In this document: positions 27,975 through 35,442 of the stretch, piece by piece
Position numbering within the stretch: the first letter of the stretch is position 1
Layout: the number at the start of each line of letters is the position of its first letter
Origin: Bacteroidetes bacterium GWF2_40_14
GTDB taxonomy: Bacteria; Bacteroidota; Bacteroidia; Bacteroidales; UBA932
Reading direction: 5' to 3'
Length of the DNA stretch: 46,467 nucleotides
Assembly: GCA_001769195.1 (NCBI GenBank)
Contig: MEOK01000042.1
Span: 1 to 46,467 of the forward strand
Notes under the pieces: model-generated
What the model was told of the DNA's origin: nothing
Database searches by the model: none
Seen by the model: the letters and a program-made list of their open reading frames with translations, nothing else
Made by a program: the position numbers and the translations under genes

Positions 27975-28384
27975 GATTCGATATTTTTAGTAAGAATTAA
28001 GTTATTTCTGTTATCTGTCCGTTTGTACCGGACACTATCCATTATCTTTTTTATCAGGAATATTCCCAATCCACCAATGGGTCTCTCCTCTGCAGGCAAA
28101 GATATGTCGGGATCCTTCTTCTGAGTGGGGTCGTACTCGCGTCCATCATCAGTAATAATAATTGTAAGCAGGGGTCCTGTTTTATTAATATTTATCTCTA
28201 TAGTGTGACTTCCATTATTGTCAAACCCGTATGATATGGTATTGGTTAAAGCCTCCTCCATAACCAGGTTCAGGGAGAAAACAAGCGGAACCGGTAAACC
28301 CCACTCTTCGCCAAGTTCTTCCATAAACCGAGCAACCTTTGTCAACTCCTCTATTTTATTATTGACAAGTAAAACTTTATCCAT
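27971..28384 (-). CDS. RsbW-like serine kinase (GHKL ATPase)
   Basis: 137 residues. The Bergerat-fold motifs are intact: N-box LVMEEALTNTISYGF with Asn48, G1 box TDDGREYDP (Asp79, Gly81) and G2 box GGLGIFLIKK (104-113). In partner switching such proteins phosphorylate a STAS protein and, when free, bind a target such as a sigma factor. I chose ATG at 28384 over a TTG at 28393. It overlaps the phosphatase gene by 8 bases and the STAS gene by 4. Confidence 0.92.
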   Translation of the reverse strand: MDKVLLVNNKIEELTKVARFMEELGEEWGLPVPLVFSLNLVMEEALTNTISYGFDNNGSHTIEININKTGPLLTIIITDDGREYDPTQKKDPDISLPAEERPIGGLGIFLIKKIMDSVRYKRTDNRNNLILTKNIES

Positions 28385-30305
28385 TGTAAACAATTGTCAT
28401 CATAGTGATATCATCCGATTGAGCAAAACCATTTACATGAGCAGATATACCCTCTTCCATTTTATGAATCAGTTCACGTGGTGGAGCTGTCACGTTCCTA
28501 CCTATTATATCCATTATAGTTCCATCTCCAAAAAGCTCACTTTCAGAGTTTTCAGCTTCGCTGACTCCATCTGTGTAAAGGAATATCTTGTCTCCCGGTT
28601 CAAGTTGGATAGAGGACTGACCATAATCAAAATCTTCAAAAAGCCCCACCGGAATGAATTTGGTCTTATCGAACATGACAGCCTCTTTGTTCTTTTTGAT
28701 AATCACAGGAGGATTATGGCCGGCGTTTGTATATTTAAGTTCTCCGTTTGAGAGGTCCAGAACGCCAAGGAAGAAGGTGACAAACATACTTGATTCATTA
28801 TTGAGCGATATAGATTTATTAAGTGTGCCAACAATGACAGATGGAGAGGACTCCTTGTCTGATATCGAGCGTACAAGTGTACGTGTAACAGCCATGAAAA
28901 GTGACGCCGGAACACCCTTGCCCGAAACATCGCCAATGGCAAAACAAAACTTATTTCCGTCAATTACAAAAAAGTCATACAGGTCGCCTCCGACCTCCTT
29001 TGCCGATTTCAATACAGCAAATACATCAATCTGCGGTAGATCAGGAAATGGTGGAAAAATATGGGGGATCATGGACATCTGAATCTCCTTGGCTATGCGT
29101 AACTCGCTCTCAATCTTTTCTTTTGCTGTCGTGGTATCTTTGAGGGTGACAATATAATCTCCCAGCTCCTTTTGCATGAAAGAGAATGAGTTATGTAACT
29201 CTTTCATTTCATCCTCTGTCTTTATTTCCGGCAGATGTACGTTGAAATTGCCGGCAGCTATCAATCTTGCTGACGCGGCAAAATGTTTAAGTGGCGATGT
29301 AAGTTTGTTGACAATCTTGTAGATGACAAATGAAAGCATGGAGAGACCCACCAGAATAAGAATAAGCAGAATGATATTGATCTTGTGCAAAGATGCAAAC
29401 ATCTCGTCATCGGGATAAATCACCCCTATCGACCAATGGCTCGATGGCAATGCCGCATAGTTTATCCATAATTTCCCGGCTTTCCATTTACTTCTGAATC
29501 CTGCCGACTCAAAATTGCTTTTCCCTTGAATCATGTTCCGTCCCGTCTCTCTCATTGCAGGTTGGTTATTCTCCTTGGCAATAGTGAAAATAGTCTGGTT
29601 CATCACGTAATCCTTGTTGGGGTGCGTTATGATAACACCGTTGCGCGACAAAAGAAAGGCATAACCGGTATTCAGTATTTTAACCTGTGACATTATTTCA
29701 GTGAGCCATTCGAGAGAAATATCCACTGTGACTATACCTGAAAATGTTCTTTTTCCGTCTTTGTAAGTATAAAAAGGGACAGAATATGTTGTCATAAGCA
29801 CATTGCCGCCTCCCTCGTCGAAATATGGTTCTGACCAGTATGGTGCATTAGTCATTTTTGGAATCTGGTACCAATCCATGTAGAAGTATTCATAGTTCTT
29901 GTCGCCCAGAACAACTGAATGAATTGTATCTCCCTGTCTACAGACATAGGGAGCAAAATACATACCCTGTTCCGGAAAATAATCAGGTTCATACGCTATA
30001 ATTGATCCGTATACATTCTTGTTGATGCTCAGCATAGATTTTAAGAACGGGATAAGTGAGTCCTTGCTCAGAAATGCCGATTCCAGCATTTTTGCAACAA
30101 TTTCGGGAATTTTTTCTGCCGGTGTCAAAACCTGTTCAATACGGTTGACAGTGTTGTTTGCCAGGAAAATGGCATTTTCTCTTGTTGTTTCCCTTATTGT
30201 ATTGCGGGTGAAATAGTAATAGACAGAAAATGTAACTAGAAAAAGAGCAATGCAGAATAATAATACATTACGGATTATATGGCGGGAGAGTGTCGTTTTT
30301 TTCAT
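28377..30305 (-). CDS. Cache-HAMP-PP2C (SpoIIE/RsbU-type) sensor phosphatase
   Basis: 642 residues. Membrane helices at about 12-33 and 308-330 bracket a periplasmic Cache-type sensor domain (about 40-300; SVPFYTYKDGKRTFSGIVTVDISLEW-like strands, GYAFLLSRNGVIITHP). A HAMP domain (about 332-385) and a coiled linker lead to a PP2C-type phosphatase (420-640). The metal-binding motifs are intact: GGDLYDFF, GDVSGKGVPAS, YTDGVSEAEN and QSDDITMM. It should dephosphorylate the STAS protein in response to a small ligand outside the inner membrane. Cache domains often bind amino acids or carboxylates. Starts 23 bases after the orphan binding-protein gene. Confidence 0.93.
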   Translation of the reverse strand: MKKTTLSRHIIRNVLLFCIALFLVTFSVYYYFTRNTIRETTRENAIFLANNTVNRIEQVLTPAEKIPEIVAKMLESAFLSKDSLIPFLKSMLSINKNVYGSIIAYEPDYFPEQGMYFAPYVCRQGDTIHSVVLGDKNYEYFYMDWYQIPKMTNAPYWSEPYFDEGGGNVLMTTYSVPFYTYKDGKRTFSGIVTVDISLEWLTEIMSQVKILNTGYAFLLSRNGVIITHPNKDYVMNQTIFTIAKENNQPAMRETGRNMIQGKSNFESAGFRSKWKAGKLWINYAALPSSHWSIGVIYPDDEMFASLHKINIILLILILVGLSMLSFVIYKIVNKLTSPLKHFAASARLIAAGNFNVHLPEIKTEDEMKELHNSFSFMQKELGDYIVTLKDTTTAKEKIESELRIAKEIQMSMIPHIFPPFPDLPQIDVFAVLKSAKEVGGDLYDFFVIDGNKFCFAIGDVSGKGVPASLFMAVTRTLVRSISDKESSPSVIVGTLNKSISLNNESSMFVTFFLGVLDLSNGELKYTNAGHNPPVIIKKNKEAVMFDKTKFIPVGLFEDFDYGQSSIQLEPGDKIFLYTDGVSEAENSESELFGDGTIMDIIGRNVTAPPRELIHKMEEGISAHVNGFAQSDDITMMTIVYNG

Positions 30306-30328
30306 AAAATCATATTGTTAAATGTATA

Positions 30329-31300
30329 TTACCTATCCAGAGGTTTATAAAACTCCGCAAAAGTGTACTTCCACTTACTCTTTGTGCTGTTATCCAGAAT
30401 TCCGGCTGCTTTAAGAAAATCAGATTCAAGGAGCTCGCCTCTTTTTGTTTTTTTATCTGATATCATTATCATTTCCAGTACTTTATCCAACATCCACTCC
30501 TGATGCACCCGGTTGGCTGGTATATGTGCCTGTTTCATTCTCTCAAGTACCATATCTATTGCAATTGTCTTGTTAGCAGCTGCATAATCCCACCCTTTAA
30601 GGGTTGCCTCAAGGAACTTAAGAAGCTCAGGCTTTCTCTTCTCATATGTAGATTTAAGACAGTACAACCCATCTTCTGGTATATCGTATCCATATTCGGC
30701 TACAGGAAAGACATTCAGCTCGTCTTCGTTTACTCCGCAATTTATTATGTTATTGTATTCATTGTACCACATAACCGTCATAGCATCTATTCCGTCCATC
30801 ATAAAGAGGTTTACCGTAGATAAGATGGGGACCCATTCCACATTTAAACTTTTCTCTTTCATAAGTGCCTTGGGGACCTCGTCAAATCCACTTTTCCAAA
30901 TGCCTATTTTCTTTCCGTCTAACTTGCCGAGCTTGTCAATTCCACTGAATTTTTTTGTAACAAAAAGAATTGCAGAGTGTTGCGAAATCTGGGCAATGTT
31001 TACAATATCCAGCCCCTGATTTTTTGCTGACATACCCGTAATGAGAAAGAGCGAGATTAAATCTGCCTTACCGGAAGAAAGAAGAGCTGTTGCCTGAATG
31101 TTTGCAGAGGGATGGACAATCTCCACCTCTATACCGGCTTCTTTATAAAATCCCTTCTCCTGGGCCACATAGTATCCGGCAAATTGCGCCTGTGGCAGCC
31201 ATTGGGGAGCGAAGGTTATTTTAGGAAGTTGTGCATGAACGTAAGTTGGGGAAAACAGGAGAAAAAGCAGAATGACCGCTTTAAATGTGAAAGTTTTCAT
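30329..31300 (-). CDS. NMT1/THI5-like periplasmic solute-binding protein (orphan)
   Basis: 323 residues. A signal peptide ends near VHAQ (24) and there is no lipobox. The mature protein has the NMT1/THI5/SsuA-like fold signature (ITFAPQWLPQAQFAGYYVAQ, then KGFYKEAGIEVEIV, LLSSGKADLISL, LDGKKIGIW). Such proteins usually deliver pyrimidine, thiamine-precursor, sulfonate or nitrate-like ligands to SsuC-type permeases. No such permease or ATPase is nearby. It is instead the first gene of the partner-switching operon, directly ahead of the Cache phosphatase, so it may be an accessory ligand sensor. Ligand unknown. Confidence 0.87.
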   Translation of the reverse strand: MKTFTFKAVILLFLLFSPTYVHAQLPKITFAPQWLPQAQFAGYYVAQEKGFYKEAGIEVEIVHPSANIQATALLSSGKADLISLFLITGMSAKNQGLDIVNIAQISQHSAILFVTKKFSGIDKLGKLDGKKIGIWKSGFDEVPKALMKEKSLNVEWVPILSTVNLFMMDGIDAMTVMWYNEYNNIINCGVNEDELNVFPVAEYGYDIPEDGLYCLKSTYEKRKPELLKFLEATLKGWDYAAANKTIAIDMVLERMKQAHIPANRVHQEWMLDKVLEMIMISDKKTKRGELLESDFLKAAGILDNSTKSKWKYTFAEFYKPLDR

Positions 31301-31340
31301 CGTTATAGGTTTAAATGTCTGTTTATGACTGTCCCGTTGT

Positions 31341-31348
31341 CAAAAATA
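31341..31348 (-). promoter_or_regulatory. Putative -7 box for the six-gene ABC/partner-switch operon (TATTTTTG)
   Basis: Minus-strand TATTTTTG matches TAnnTTTG, 40 bases upstream of the ATG at 31300. No clear -33 element was seen. The 100-base region is shared with the divergent gene at 31401. Confidence 0.45.
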
Positions 31349-31400
31349 CACAATTTTTATTAACTTTATTGCTCTATCTCTCTTTGAAATATAATTAACC

Positions 31401-32849
31401 ATGAAAAAATTCTCAAAAGGCTTTCTGTTTCTAATGTTATGCGCATGCATGATTGTACTTTCCACACAATGTGACAAAACTGCGAATGACAAGTACCCTT
31501 ATCAGTTGAAGTTTTTGACTGAAAATTACAAACCCTTGAATTATACTGAAATTCATACAGTTACCGGATTAGCTCCAGACCTGCTCAGGGAAATATGTAC
31601 CAGACTAAAGATACCTTTTAACGTAAATGTCCTGCCTTGGAACGAAGCTTATACACAAGCCGTAAACACAGACAATGCAGTTCTTTTTTCTACAATCCTG
31701 AACTCAGACAGAAAAGACATCTTTAAGTGGGCGGGTCCTTTTGCCTCAATCGATTGGTTTTTCTATGCCAGGCCGCAGGCTCAGATAAAGCTGAGCTCAC
31801 TGGATGACGCAAAGAGTGTGGGCAAGATAGGTGTCATTGAAGATTACTCAATAGAACAATATCTTACAAATGAGGGATTTACAAATCTGGTTTATTGCAT
31901 AGACAATATTGATGCATTTGACAAGCTTCTTAAAGGTGAGATAGATCTCTTCCCATCAGATAAAATTACTGCAGAGGCTGCATTGAAGCAGTTAAATAAA
32001 TCGTACTTCGGCGTTACTCAAAAACTTACAATCCGCACCGACCTTATCTACTTTGCATTTAACAAAAAGGTTCCGGACGCTATTGTGGCTGATTTCCAGA
32101 GAGAGATTGACCGTCTCAAGGAAGATGGTACTTTAAGGACGCTCTCACAAAAATACCTGAACTCCTCTGATTTTCCCGGTACCCTGCAAATCTATACAGA
32201 ACAATATCCCCCGCTCTCTTTCCGGAACAGTTCCGGCGAGATTACAGGTTTCGGATCGGATATAGTATATGAAATCATGAAGCGCAACAACCTTTTTATA
32301 GACATCAAACTATCTTCATGGAGCAATGGTTACGAACTTGCGCTGAATAATCCCAATGTCTGTCTGTTTACAATGGACCGAACAGAGATAAGGAGCAACC
32401 TCTTCCAATGGGTTGGGCCAATCGGAACAAATACTACCTATTTCTATACAAAGGCAGGTTCAGGAATTACTATCTCCTCTATTACTCAGGCAAAAGCTTT
32501 GACTAAAGTAGGAACAGTAAACTCTTGGTTTTCTGACCAATATCTAAGAAGCCTAGGCTTCACGAACCTGGTTTCATTCAGCGATCCTTCAGTGATGGCA
32601 GAGAAACTAATGCGAGGAGAGGTTGATGCATTTGTATGTTCAGGTGTCACATTTCCAGATATTCTGGGCGGTCTTGGATACCAGTATAATCAGGTTGTTC
32701 CTGCATTTTCATTAATGTCATCGGATTATTATATAGCTTTTTCAAAAAACACCCCTGTCGAAATAGTCAATAAATGGCAGACTACACTTGGTTTGCTTAA
32801 AAGTGACGGCACCTACGATGCCATTTACCAGAAATGGTTAATTTTTTAA
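31401..32849 (+). CDS. Tandem SBP_bac_3 lipoprotein
   Basis: 482 residues. A lipoprotein signal ends in LSTQC (Cys24). Two complete amino-acid-type binding modules follow (about 33-254 and 262-480). Each has the elements NYKPLNY/QYPPLSF, TGLAPDLLREI/TGFGSDIVYEI, then lobe 2 (VGKIGVIEDYSIEQYL/LTKVGTVNSWFSDQYL), and ends DGTLRTLSQKYL/DGTYDAIYQKWL. No permease is attached. It is followed after 51 bases by a LytS-type kinase and response regulator, so it may act as a periplasmic sensor for them or a capture protein for the divergent ABC importer. Related in fold, but not closely in sequence, to the modules of the SBP-permease fusion. Confidence 0.88.
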   Translation: MKKFSKGFLFLMLCACMIVLSTQCDKTANDKYPYQLKFLTENYKPLNYTEIHTVTGLAPDLLREICTRLKIPFNVNVLPWNEAYTQAVNTDNAVLFSTILNSDRKDIFKWAGPFASIDWFFYARPQAQIKLSSLDDAKSVGKIGVIEDYSIEQYLTNEGFTNLVYCIDNIDAFDKLLKGEIDLFPSDKITAEAALKQLNKSYFGVTQKLTIRTDLIYFAFNKKVPDAIVADFQREIDRLKEDGTLRTLSQKYLNSSDFPGTLQIYTEQYPPLSFRNSSGEITGFGSDIVYEIMKRNNLFIDIKLSSWSNGYELALNNPNVCLFTMDRTEIRSNLFQWVGPIGTNTTYFYTKAGSGITISSITQAKALTKVGTVNSWFSDQYLRSLGFTNLVSFSDPSVMAEKLMRGEVDAFVCSGVTFPDILGGLGYQYNQVVPAFSLMSSDYYIAFSKNTPVEIVNKWQTTLGLLKSDGTYDAIYQKWLIF

Positions 32850-32900
32850 TTTTTTCTAAAAATCTCATTTAGGAATATTTTTTGCTAAGTGAGATAGTTA

Positions 32901-33914
32901 ATGAATAGAGAGAAAAAACAATCTGCAAATTTTGAATATGTAATCCATATTCTCTTCTGGCTTGTATTCATAATAGCCCCACTCTTCCTTCGAGAGGGTC
33001 CTGTTCCTCCACGGTCGGGCAACATGGTATTTCCGGGTCCTCATCCGGCTATGCATAGTCCGCTACTGACACTCTTTCCTGTTCTCATAATTTACTTCTA
33101 CCTTAACTATCTGCTTTTTTCTAAGTGGTACGGACAGAGGCAGTACTTGAAATTTGTGATGTGGAACATAATTACGGTAGTGGCTTTTCTCGGTCTAAGG
33201 TCGGTTTTGGAATTATGGATATGGGAAGTCGGTATCAGAAATTTATTCTTCGATTTTTTGATTTTTCTGTTCATGTTCCTGTTAAGTACAAGTATTACAA
33301 TTTTCAAAATACAGAATATTACAGCCAAACATTTAAGGGAGAGCGAAATATCCTTTTTGAGAAACCAGATAAATCCACATTTTATTTTCAACGTCATGAA
33401 TATGATAGTTGCATTTTCCAGAAAGTATCCGGAGAGGGTGGAGACTGCAGTAAATACATTGTCCGACATTCTGAGGTACATGCTTTACGATACACAGGAC
33501 AAAAGCAAGGTGAGCCATGAAATTATGGTTATTGAACAATACCTCTCGCTGCAAAGGCTCCGATTCGAAAACGAGGTAGAGATAAAGACCTCCTTTACAC
33601 TGTCCGGCAAAGATATTATGGTAGAACCCATGCTGCTGATACCAATTATAGAAAATGCCTTCAAACATGGGACATCGATGGTTTCTTCACCGGTCATAGA
33701 TATATCTCTAACCACTCATAACGGCATTCTTACTACTATGGTGAGGAATAAGTACACTATGCAGAATACCACATCTCTCTCTACATACTCCGGACTGGGT
33801 CTTGCCAATATAAAAAGACGACTGGAGTTGCTGTATCCAGGCAAACATGAGTTTGAAGAAAAGAGAGTGGATAACGAATGGTTTGTTGTTATGTTAAAAA
33901 TTGATTGCAGATGA
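32901..33914 (+). CDS. LytS-type sensor histidine kinase
   Basis: 337 residues. Four membrane helices (about 13-30, 54-74, 84-100, 113-136) are followed by a His_kinase domain with the LytS-type H-box NQINPHFIFN (His160). A diverged HATPase domain has IPIIENAFKHG (N-box) and SGLGLANIKRRLELLY (G2-type box). It should phosphorylate the LytTR regulator encoded next, with a four-base ATGA overlap. The sensor part has no extra domain, so ligand input may come through a partner such as the tandem-SBP lipoprotein upstream. Confidence 0.93.
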   Translation: MNREKKQSANFEYVIHILFWLVFIIAPLFLREGPVPPRSGNMVFPGPHPAMHSPLLTLFPVLIIYFYLNYLLFSKWYGQRQYLKFVMWNIITVVAFLGLRSVLELWIWEVGIRNLFFDFLIFLFMFLLSTSITIFKIQNITAKHLRESEISFLRNQINPHFIFNVMNMIVAFSRKYPERVETAVNTLSDILRYMLYDTQDKSKVSHEIMVIEQYLSLQRLRFENEVEIKTSFTLSGKDIMVEPMLLIPIIENAFKHGTSMVSSPVIDISLTTHNGILTTMVRNKYTMQNTTSLSTYSGLGLANIKRRLELLYPGKHEFEEKRVDNEWFVVMLKIDCR

Positions 33915-34615
33915 TACAATGTGTTGCCCTTGACGATGAAAAATATGCACTGGAACTCCTTTGCGACAATATAAGACAGTTCCCGGAACTAGAACTTGTG
34001 AATTACGGACGTAACCCCGGCGAGATGCTCGATTATATGGAGCATCATTCTGTTGATCTGCTCTTTACCGATATTCAGATGCCAATGCTCAATGGTTTGC
34101 AGCTTATTGAGAAAATGGGCGAACCTCCAATGGTTATTGTTGTCTCTGCCCATCCGGATTATGCCGTAGAAGGTTTTGCCCACAATGTGCTGGATTATGT
34201 TCTTAAACCCATTAAAGTCAAGCGGTTCAGACAGGCTGTGGATAAAGCGCGGTTATTTTATTCAATGTCAAGGTCCGATAACCATCTTCCGGACTCACCA
34301 CATATAGTGCTCAAATGTGAATACAGAAATATAAAGCTTAAAGAATCCGACATAATTTACATAGAGGGACTTAAAGATTATGTGAAGGTTTTTACATCAT
34401 TTCAGTCAAAACCCATTGTCACAAAGCATACAATCAAGTCCATCGGCGAGATTCTCAGTTTGCCCGAGATTGTACGAATAAACAAGTCAAACATTGTGAA
34501 TATGAATTACATGAAGGAGTTTCAGAAAGGATGTATCTATCTCCATGGAAACACCTGTCTTCCCTTAAGCAATAGTTTCAAAGAGAACTACACCAGGTTC
34601 CTTGACTTTGTCTAG
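33911..34615 (+). CDS. LytTR-family response regulator
   Basis: 234 residues. The receiver domain (1-118) has acidic pair Asp8-Asp9, phospho-acceptor Asp54 (LLFTDIQMPMLNG) and the Lys of LKPIK. A LytTR DNA-binding domain covers about 135-234 (SDIIYIEGLKDYVKVF, VRINKSNIVNMNYM). The start is the ATG at 33911, overlapping the kinase stop by four bases, rather than a TTG six bases earlier. It converges on the DUF4249 gene; the two stops share the palindrome CTAG at 34612-34615. Likely targets are the operons flanking this pair, by analogy with other Lyt systems. Confidence 0.93.
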   Translation: MIQCVALDDEKYALELLCDNIRQFPELELVNYGRNPGEMLDYMEHHSVDLLFTDIQMPMLNGLQLIEKMGEPPMVIVVSAHPDYAVEGFAHNVLDYVLKPIKVKRFRQAVDKARLFYSMSRSDNHLPDSPHIVLKCEYRNIKLKESDIIYIEGLKDYVKVFTSFQSKPIVTKHTIKSIGEILSLPEIVRINKSNIVNMNYMKEFQKGCIYLHGNTCLPLSNSFKENYTRFLDFV

Positions 34616-35436
34616 GGTTTTAATACCCTGACAAACAGAGTGTCTGAGTTAATCGCAGTAAAAATACCAAATCCATTGGTTACATTTGCATGAATCTCTG
34701 TGAGCGATTGCGAACTGTTGCTGTTGTTGCTGTAAAGCAATGCATATTCGGGCTGTATCTTATTTACCATAACCCTGTGCCGTCCATAGTACTGAAATGT
34801 CATGGAGTTGATTTTACAACTGTCGGCCTGTGTGGGCTCAGAACGAAAGCTCATAGATGGTCTGTCATCCTCTTCCTCTTCGTCATATATAGCAACCGGT
34901 GACGTCTCCATATTCTGAACAACAATAAGATAATAGCTCTTTTCACTATTTTCCCAGGTAATCAGGATATTCGTTGGTCTGCCCGGCATACCTCCCGGTT
35001 CTCCTCCAATCTCTCCCGGCTGACTTACAGTTACCGATGTCGGAGTTGCTTTTACCTTTTGTGGTTTCTCCGGAACCGTTGTGGCAGCATCTACAATATC
35101 TCCGTTGTATGGAAAGGTGACGCTATAGGTATCTCCTGTTTTAACGTTGAGAGATTCGTTTTTATACCTGCCCTCTCCTATAGATGTCAGAACGAATATA
35201 TTTCCTGTGCTCTTTTCTGTAATCTGAAGGGAGAGTTTATCTATATCCATATCAGAAAAGCTTGCACTGCCAGAAAATGGTATAAGTTTGGAAACTTTTA
35301 CAACTGGTGTCTGGTTCGCAAACAGATAGGCTTCCACAACAGCTTTGTCCTGAAAATCGGCAACCTCTGTCTTCTGGCAAGAATCCAGTATTACAGCAGA
35401 TATAATGATTATCACAAGTTTATGAAATCTTCGCAT
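34612..35436 (-). CDS. DUF4249-family lipoprotein
   Basis: 274 residues. A lipoprotein signal has lipobox ILDSC (Cys20). Beta-rich segments follow (VVEAYLFANQTPVVKVSKLI, GDTYSVTFPYNGDIVDAATT, TVPEKP), matching the DUF4249 family. A Gly/Pro-rich loop lies at about 137-152. DUF4249 genes typically sit next to TonB-dependent receptors; here the receptor lies 6 bases upstream. It is probably a surface partner of that receptor. Molecular function unknown. Confidence 0.85.
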   Translation of the reverse strand: MRRFHKLVIIIISAVILDSCQKTEVADFQDKAVVEAYLFANQTPVVKVSKLIPFSGSASFSDMDIDKLSLQITEKSTGNIFVLTSIGEGRYKNESLNVKTGDTYSVTFPYNGDIVDAATTVPEKPQKVKATPTSVTVSQPGEIGGEPGGMPGRPTNILITWENSEKSYYLIVVQNMETSPVAIYDEEEEDDRPSMSFRSEPTQADSCKINSMTFQYYGRHRVMVNKIQPEYALLYSNNSNSSQSLTEIHANVTNGFGIFTAINSDTLFVRVLKP

Positions 35437-35442
35437 GATGTA

